A stretch of 56,105 bases of DNA from Sabulitectum sp964386635 (GTDB lineage Bacteria > Fermentibacterota > Fermentibacteria > Fermentibacterales > JCC-6): assembly GCA_964386635.1 (NCBI GenBank), contig CAYLRO010000016.1, positions 1 to 56,105 of the forward strand. Direction: 5' to 3'. The notes beneath the pieces are model-generated. The model was not told the DNA's origin. It searched no databases and saw only the letters and a program-made list of their open reading frames with translations. Positions 53,660 to 56,105 of this stretch are shown one piece after another. The first letter of the stretch is position 1, and each line of letters starts with the position of its first letter. Position numbers and translations under genes: made by a program.

Positions 53660-55072
53660 CTACTCCGGTTTAATTATTAAAGTTTCGCCAATTGACAAAG
53701 CTGAAGATTCTTTATTATTAAGCTGCAGAATCTGTTCCACAGATACTCCGTACTGAAGTGCAAGGTCCCACATTGTATCTCCCGGCTGAACTGTGTGCGT
53801 AATTTCCTGGCCGGAAGTGATTATTTCCACTGAAGAACTGCCTTCGGGAGGACAGCCTCTGAGAAGAAGGTTCTGTCCCGGGTAAATCATAGTGGATGTT
53901 GAGATATCGTTCCAGGAAGCCACTTCTCTGGAAGAAACACCAATGGACGCACCAATTCCTCCAAGAGTATCACCTGACCTCACAGTATACTGATAAAATC
54001 CAGCCCTCTGGGCAGCATCGGAATTAACAGGAGTTCTCCCGCTCTCAGGCAGAAGCATGTACTCCCCGGGAAAAGGCATGGCAGAGTGGTTGGCTTCCCT
54101 GAGCTCGTTTTCGCTAACACCAAGAGCATCGGCTACTGATGACCAGCTGTCTCCCTGCCGTACAAGGTAATCAGTCCGGTTTATGGACCAGGCTGTCTGA
54201 AAAGTCACAGATGCTCTGGAGGTTGGAACAACCACTTCCCAGTTCCTCTGACCTATTGGTGTTCTTTCCTTGAGATAGCTTCTGTTGCGGCTTGCCATCT
54301 GCTCCGGGTCAATTCCGCTTTCTGCAGCGAGAATCCTCAGATCCAGACCTGGAGGTACAAGAACCACAGACAGCTCAGGGTTGTCCCGTTCTCTCTGTCT
54401 CAGAGCATCCAGAGCCGCAGAATATCTGGGAACAAATGCATCTGTTTCACCTGGGAGCTCGATCATGCCGTATTCTTTTCTCTCCGAGTCCGAGAGAGCT
54501 CGCTGAACAACCCCCTCACCGCAGTTGTAAGCAGCAAGAGCCAGATGCCAGTCATCGAATCTGCCATGGAGGTAGTTCAGGTATTCAGAAGCTGTTCTGG
54601 TGGATGCAGTCCATGAATACCTGTCATCGACCTCGTCGGTCATGTTCATGTTAAAATGTCTTGCTGTACCGCTCATGAACTGCCAGGGTCCTGCCGCTCC
54701 AACTCTGGAGTAATCCCCGACATAGTAGCTGCTCTCAACCCAGGGCAGTGCGGAAAGATCTGAAGGAACCCCCTGACTCTTGAGGATTGATTCAAGGAGT
54801 CGAAGCATTCCATCCTCTGCAGGGCAGGATTCAGGTGAGTAATTCAGGTCGCTGAGATGTGGTGCATGCAGCGGTATTATCTCAGTTACAACATCTCCTG
54901 AAGAACCGTGAAACAACTGGATGGAAGGCTCTGTAACAGAGGACATCGGGCTGGAACTTATCTCCGGCCCTGTATTATCGTTGTATGTTCCTGCAGTATC
55001 TGTGTGAAGTCTTGTTCCTGAGCAACCAGCCAGGAACAGAAATACCGCTGCAGCTGCTGTGCCGCTGCGCAG
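53660..55072 (-). CDS. MltD-like lytic transglycosylase lipoprotein with three LysM domains
   Basis: The lipobox (VFLFLAGCSG) and SLT domain are clear: catalytic Glu in LPWVESSYYVGD, then GAAGPWQFMSGTARHF and LALAAYNCGEG. Three LysM domains follow (LVRQGDSWSSVADALGVS, TVRSGDTLGGIGASIGVS, TVQPGDTMWDLALQYGVS). It should cut glycan strands while bound to peptidoglycan. The start is uncertain. The first in-frame ATG (55249) would put 59 extra residues before the signal peptide and lies within asd. I propose CTG at 55072 (or ATT at 55075), giving a basic signal peptide, but the site is unusual. First gene of the operon. Confidence 0.85.
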   Translation of the reverse strand: MRSGTAAAAVFLFLAGCSGTRLHTDTAGTYNDNTGPEISSSPMSSVTEPSIQLFHGSSGDVVTEIIPLHAPHLSDLNYSPESCPAEDGMLRLLESILKSQGVPSDLSALPWVESSYYVGDYSRVGAAGPWQFMSGTARHFNMNMTDEVDDRYSWTASTRTASEYLNYLHGRFDDWHLALAAYNCGEGVVQRALSDSERKEYGMIELPGETDAFVPRYSAALDALRQRERDNPELSVVLVPPGLDLRILAAESGIDPEQMASRNRSYLKERTPIGQRNWEVVVPTSRASVTFQTAWSINRTDYLVRQGDSWSSVADALGVSENELREANHSAMPFPGEYMLLPESGRTPVNSDAAQRAGFYQYTVRSGDTLGGIGASIGVSSREVASWNDISTSTMIYPGQNLLLRGCPPEGSSSVEIITSGQEITHTVQPGDTMWDLALQYGVSVEQILQLNNKESSALSIGETLIIKPE

Positions 55073-55096
55073 AATAAGCGAGGAGACACTTCTCTT

Positions 55097-56050
55097 ATGA
55101 AAATAGGGATAGCCGGAGCAACCGGACTTGTGGGGCAGGAGATGCTTTCCGTTCTTCAGGAGAGTACCCTTTCTTTCGAGACTGTTAGACTGTTCGCCTC
55201 CAGGGAAAGCGAAGGAAAAAAACAAAATTTCAGGACTTCTGCCCTTCATATTGAAATAATAAAAAAAGAGGTCCTGGAACAGGGTATGATCCTTCTGGGT
55301 GCCACATCAGCTGAACTGGCTGAAATCTGGGTTCCAGAAGCACTGGAAGCCGGTGCTGCAGTAATAGATAACTCTTCAGCATTTCGAATGATACCTGATG
55401 TTCCCCTTGTTGTTCCCCAGGTAAATCCTGATGCGATGGGTCCCGGCAACAACCTTATTGCCAATCCGAACTGCTCAACCATACAACTTGTGATGGCTCT
55501 GAAACCACTCTGTGACCTTTGTCCTGTTGAGTGGGTATCGGTGTCAACATATCAGTCTGTATCCGGTTCTGGCAGAAGTGGGATCAATGATCTTGCCTCC
55601 GGTGAGGAAAACGGTGCAGAACCGGGAAGAGTGCACAGAAACATTCTATGTGAAATAGGAGCTGTTGAAGATTCGGGATACACAGGAGAAGAGCTGAAGC
55701 TGCAGAATGAAACCGTGAAGATTCTCCAGTGTGATTTCCCTGTATATCCAGCCTGTGCAAGAGTTCCTGTGGCAATCGGACACACTGAATCAGTTACAGT
55801 GCGGTTCAAGAGACCGGTATCTGCAGCAGCTGCCGGAGAAGTAATGGCGGCATTTCCCGGGCTGAAAGTGGTCAAAACAGGTTTTGAACCGCTGAAGGCT
55901 CAGGGAACTGATGACACCTTTGCCGGAAGAATCCGTAACCATCCAGCTGATGACAGAACCCTTCAGTTCTGGGTAACAGCTGATAACGTCAGAAAAGGTG
56001 CAGCCCTTAACGCTGTGCAGATCCTTGAACTGATCGCTGAACGTTCCTGA
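55097..56050 (+). CDS. asd: Aspartate-semialdehyde dehydrogenase
   Basis: 317 residues. Asd reduces aspartyl phosphate to the semialdehyde, feeding lysine, diaminopimelate, threonine and methionine synthesis. The N-terminus KIGIAGATGLVGQEML binds NADP; the active-site Cys is in IANPNCSTIQLV; SVSTYQSVSGSGRSG and RVPVAIGHTESV hold the remaining conserved residues. GGAG is upstream of the ATG. Its start lies 25 bases from the proposed start of the divergent lytic-transglycosylase gene, and an upstream start of that gene would overlap asd. Confidence 0.94.
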   Translation: MKIGIAGATGLVGQEMLSVLQESTLSFETVRLFASRESEGKKQNFRTSALHIEIIKKEVLEQGMILLGATSAELAEIWVPEALEAGAAVIDNSSAFRMIPDVPLVVPQVNPDAMGPGNNLIANPNCSTIQLVMALKPLCDLCPVEWVSVSTYQSVSGSGRSGINDLASGEENGAEPGRVHRNILCEIGAVEDSGYTGEELKLQNETVKILQCDFPVYPACARVPVAIGHTESVTVRFKRPVSAAAAGEVMAAFPGLKVVKTGFEPLKAQGTDDTFAGRIRNHPADDRTLQFWVTADNVRKGAALNAVQILELIAERS

Positions 56051-56056
56051 AAAAAA

Positions 56057-56078
56057 GAACCCCGGTTTCCCGGGGTTC
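56057..56078. terminator. Bidirectional terminator after asd
   Basis: GAACCCCGG-TTTC-CCGGGGTTC is a perfect 9-bp stem. It is preceded by a run of A (56050-56056), so it reads as a strong terminator on the reverse strand and a weaker one for asd. A leftward gene beyond the window is likely. Confidence 0.75.
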
Positions 56079-56105
56079 CTTCATGTTTCTGCGTTTAATC
56101 TAGAG

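Overview
The window reads as a contig from an uncultivated, Gram-negative-type bacterium of the FCB assemblage; a Fermentibacteria-like candidate phylum is my best guess. The evidence is three secreted proteins ending in type IX-secretion-like C-terminal domains, a PorV-like outer-membrane protein, several lipoproteins with clear lipoboxes, and a beta-propeller lipoprotein of Bacteroidetes style. This is inferred from protein style only; there is no rRNA. A run of 100 N inside a repeat-rich gene shows the sequence is a scaffolded assembly. Genes are packed in short operons with ATGA or TAATG overlaps, and there are no insertion sequences, phage genes or CRISPR arrays.

Layout. 1-1965: an AbiE-type toxin-antitoxin pair with a palindromic operator, followed by a GNAT acetyltransferase cut by the window edge. 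1983-5854: a reverse-strand housekeeping operon (smpB, cell-wall amidase, GerM-like protein, rph, rdgB, small exported protein). 5895-6058: tRNA-Leu(CAG) with its promoter and terminator. 6099-8426: a frameshifted gene remnant, rmlC, nth and a duplicated-domain secreted protein. 8526-12006: a translationally coupled operon of a radical SAM/SPASM enzyme and an unusual acyl-CoA synthetase pair whose beta subunit ends in a FixX-like [4Fe-4S] module. 12018-16632: propeller lipoprotein, M1 peptidase and a uridine-kinase-family protein. 17073-24569: xseAB, a GT9 glycosyltransferase, miaB, a dolichol/phytol-kinase-like membrane protein, a PorV-like porin, a PilZ protein and small membrane proteins, including two tandem DUF4870 paralogues separated by a terminator. 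24594-29570: mgtE, glgB, a YjbQ-family protein, a SIMPL-domain lipoprotein and a small exported protein.

29590-38721 holds two large secreted proteins (lamin-tail-domain repeats; seven exact 51-residue FG-GAP repeats) flanking a 1265-residue hybrid histidine kinase. 38878-45914 holds an epimerase-type threonine dehydrogenase, a HEAT-cyclophilin fusion, thiC, an orphan 409-residue protein, an apparently inactive HTH-nucleotidyltransferase predicted to be leaderless, and kbl. Threonine dehydrogenase and Kbl together give the two-step route from threonine to glycine and acetyl-CoA.

45926-55072 is a four-gene reverse-strand operon: a LysM lytic-transglycosylase lipoprotein, a giant helical-repeat protein, a coiled-coil repeat/TPR protein containing the assembly gap, and an Slt-type lytic-transglycosylase lipoprotein. 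It is head to head with asd, which closes the window.

The two most interesting candidates for undescribed biology are the ferredoxin-fused acyl-CoA synthetase operon and the lytic-transglycosylase/scaffold operon. Functions are inferred from motifs read by eye; no database search was run.
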